A DNA stretch of 13,353 bases, taken from assembly GCA_937928755.1 (NCBI GenBank), contig CALEZI010000170.1:1-13353 (forward strand), written 5' to 3'. The DNA comes from an uncultured Rhodanobacteraceae bacterium (lineage in GTDB: Bacteria; Pseudomonadota; Gammaproteobacteria; Xanthomonadales; SZUA-5). Below are positions 12,603 through 13,353 of the stretch, piece after piece (position 1 is the first letter of the stretch; the number at the start of each line of letters is the position of its first letter). A program made the position numbers and the translations under genes. Below the pieces are notes generated by a model. The model ran no database searches. It had not been told where the DNA came from and saw only the letters and a list, made by a program, of their open reading frames with translations.

Positions 12603-12607
12603 GGGGG

Positions 12608-12635
12608 AATGATGGCATGGGGCATGGGGCACGGA
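12608..12635 (-). repeat. Degenerate 7-bp array before the vWA start
   Basis: On the plus strand, AATGATG, GCATGGG, GCATGGG and GCACGGA follow in 7-bp register directly after the vWA start codon complement. Read in the gene direction it is GTCCGTGCCCCATGCCCCAT, closely similar to the array before the carbamoyltransferase start at 1930. Confidence 0.55.
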
Positions 12636-12784
12636 CACTGATACGCCACGCTCAACCCTCAGCGCCGCCAACCGCTGCGCCGCATCGCCAACCACATCCC
12701 ATCCGGCACGATCTTGAGCCTCGACCTCGAAACGGGCTGCTCTGCTTTCCTTTCGCACTGGCCGCAAGCCAGACCGCGTCGGCT

Positions 12785-12928
12785 TCAACACCGCAGGCGT
12801 TGAGCCGCACTACTCGCACTCGCCTGCTGCGGTCCCAGGTTCGCCTGCACCTTGAGCGCCAAACCATCGATCCCGAGGCGATAGTCCACCGGCTCCGCAC
12901 ACACCCAAAACGGCAGCAACGGGGTCAT
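12785..12928 (-). pseudogene. Truncated IS66-type TnpB (IS66 Orf2) fragment
   Basis: A 47-codon remnant: MTPLLPFWVCAEPVDYRLGI then DGLALKVQANLGPQQ. The core PVDYRLGIDGLALKVQANLG matches the N-terminal region of IS66 family TnpB (typical pattern PVDxRKxxDGLAxLVxxxLG). A full TnpB is about 115 residues; here the match ends after about 35 and unrelated residues run to a TGA. The ATG overlaps the TGA of the upstream tnpA-like fragment (ATGA), the arrangement seen between tnpA and tnpB in intact IS66 elements. Non-functional. Confidence 0.6.
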
Positions 12929-13112
12929 GGCACGTAAGGATGAAACGGCAGCAGACCACCCGCCAACTCGCGAACCAATCGCGTTCGCCAGGCCATGAAC
13001 GTCGAATACGGAATCCCTGCGCCAGGCAAAACGCCCTCGCGCTCAAACCACTTCGTCGCCACCACCAAACTCGAGTAAACCACATGCTCGCACCCAACCG
13101 CTGACGCTCCAT
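12925..13112 (-). pseudogene. Frameshifted IS66-type TnpA (helix-turn-helix) fragment
   Basis: Two frames together make an IS66 TnpA-like sequence. Frame one reads WWWRRSGLSARAFCLAQG, matching the usual W-x-x-SGLSxxAFCRxxG; the continuation GIPYSTFMAWRTRLVREL is in a second frame, which also reads WFEREGV upstream. The switch falls near 13010-13020, consistent with a one-base indel. The second frame ends in TGA at 12925-12927, overlapping the tnpB-like start. A stop lies just upstream of the first frame, so no intact start remains. This is a dead accessory gene, not a domesticated one. Confidence 0.5.
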
Positions 13113-13353
13113 CCGCCGCTCCGCTTGGCTCAGATGCGGTCAGAATCCCAGCCGCAAGGGCGAGGGTCTAGATGCGCTGGGTCGGACGGATACGACCGGT
13201 ACGCTGGAAACCGCCGGCGGTGCGTCGACATTGATCGTGTCGGTGTCGATCAACGCCCCGCCGGAGCCGGTTTTGCCCTGGTCGACCTATTCTTCACATC
13301 CTGGATCAAGGCTTGAACCGCAGTGAGCGCAAGCGATGCAGTTCAACGCAACG
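13113..13353. other. Unassigned sequence at window end
   Basis: No recognisable gene. One plus-strand frame is open to the TGA at 13324-13326 and reads GRTDTTGTLETAGGASTLIV then SVSINAPPEPVLPW, which looks protein-like, but has no start codon in frame within the last 60 codons. It could be the 3' remnant of a gene broken by the IS66 element. A different frame, starting with an ATG at 13125, has an arginine-rich composition typical of non-coding high-GC frames. Confidence 0.25.

Noticed and set aside
12603..12791. N-terminal extension of the vWA protein to 12791
   Set aside because: Family similarity begins at MLIRFLLTLRAFGLK (12602); the extension translates the heptamer array and transposon-side DNA.
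12785..13112. Intact insertion sequence
   Set aside because: No full transposase frame, no tnpC and no terminal inverted repeats found; only fragments.
13125..13316. Plus-strand 63-codon gene at the window end
   Set aside because: Arg/Gly-rich composition, no Shine-Dalgarno, no recognisable family; another frame of the same stretch looks more protein-like but lacks a start.

Overview
The window is high-GC chromosomal DNA, most likely from a gammaproteobacterium of the Xanthomonadales/Lysobacterales (Xanthomonadaceae or Rhodanobacteraceae). This rests on the class A RNase P RNA, which reads closely like the E. coli type, on GTAG-headed and GACAGGCTCAGGACGAAC-type palindromic repeats familiar from xanthomonads, and on the protein families present. 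No 16S rRNA or other taxonomic marker is present, so the placement is an inference.

Layout from left to right. (1) 65-1612 (+): an AbgT-family transporter. (2) 1613-1929: a spacer holding a 74-bp REP-like inverted repeat. (3) 1930-3993 (+): a NodU/CmcH-type carbamoyltransferase whose reading frame contains about 225 bp made entirely of repeat DNA. (4) 4009-4071: a GTAG-headed palindrome, then the RNase P RNA gene rnpB on the minus strand (about 4101-4487), with a (GTTGTTG)8 array directly behind its promoter. (5) 4632-6605 (-): two tandem paralogous membrane-anchored proteins of unknown function sharing a C-x5-C-x10-C-x5-C signature. (6) 6832-8085 (-): a DUF1704/'QEGLA' protein with an HExxxH metallopeptidase-like motif. 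(7) 8211-8339 (+): a 42-residue DUF3149-type membrane protein, converging on (8) 8439-10649 (-): a FecA-like TonB-dependent receptor with a probable Fur box. Its stop codon is separated from that of gene 7 by a REP cluster. (9) 10650-11402: a gene-free region of nested inverted and direct repeats. (10) 11403-12602 (-): a vWA/CoxE-like protein. (11) 12785-13112 (-): decayed IS66-type transposase fragments. The last 240 bases hold nothing assignable.

There is no single pathway. The genes are mostly independent housekeeping or envelope functions: transport, iron uptake, carbamoylation, tRNA processing. The striking feature is the density and variety of short palindromic repeats (at least six sequence types at eight or more sites in 13 kb) plus several tandem arrays with a 7-bp period. 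One repeat family has apparently expanded in frame inside the carbamoyltransferase, and other repeats touch start codons, stop codons or promoters. That interplay between repeats and genes is the most promising novelty here; no complete defence, CRISPR or biosynthetic system is visible.
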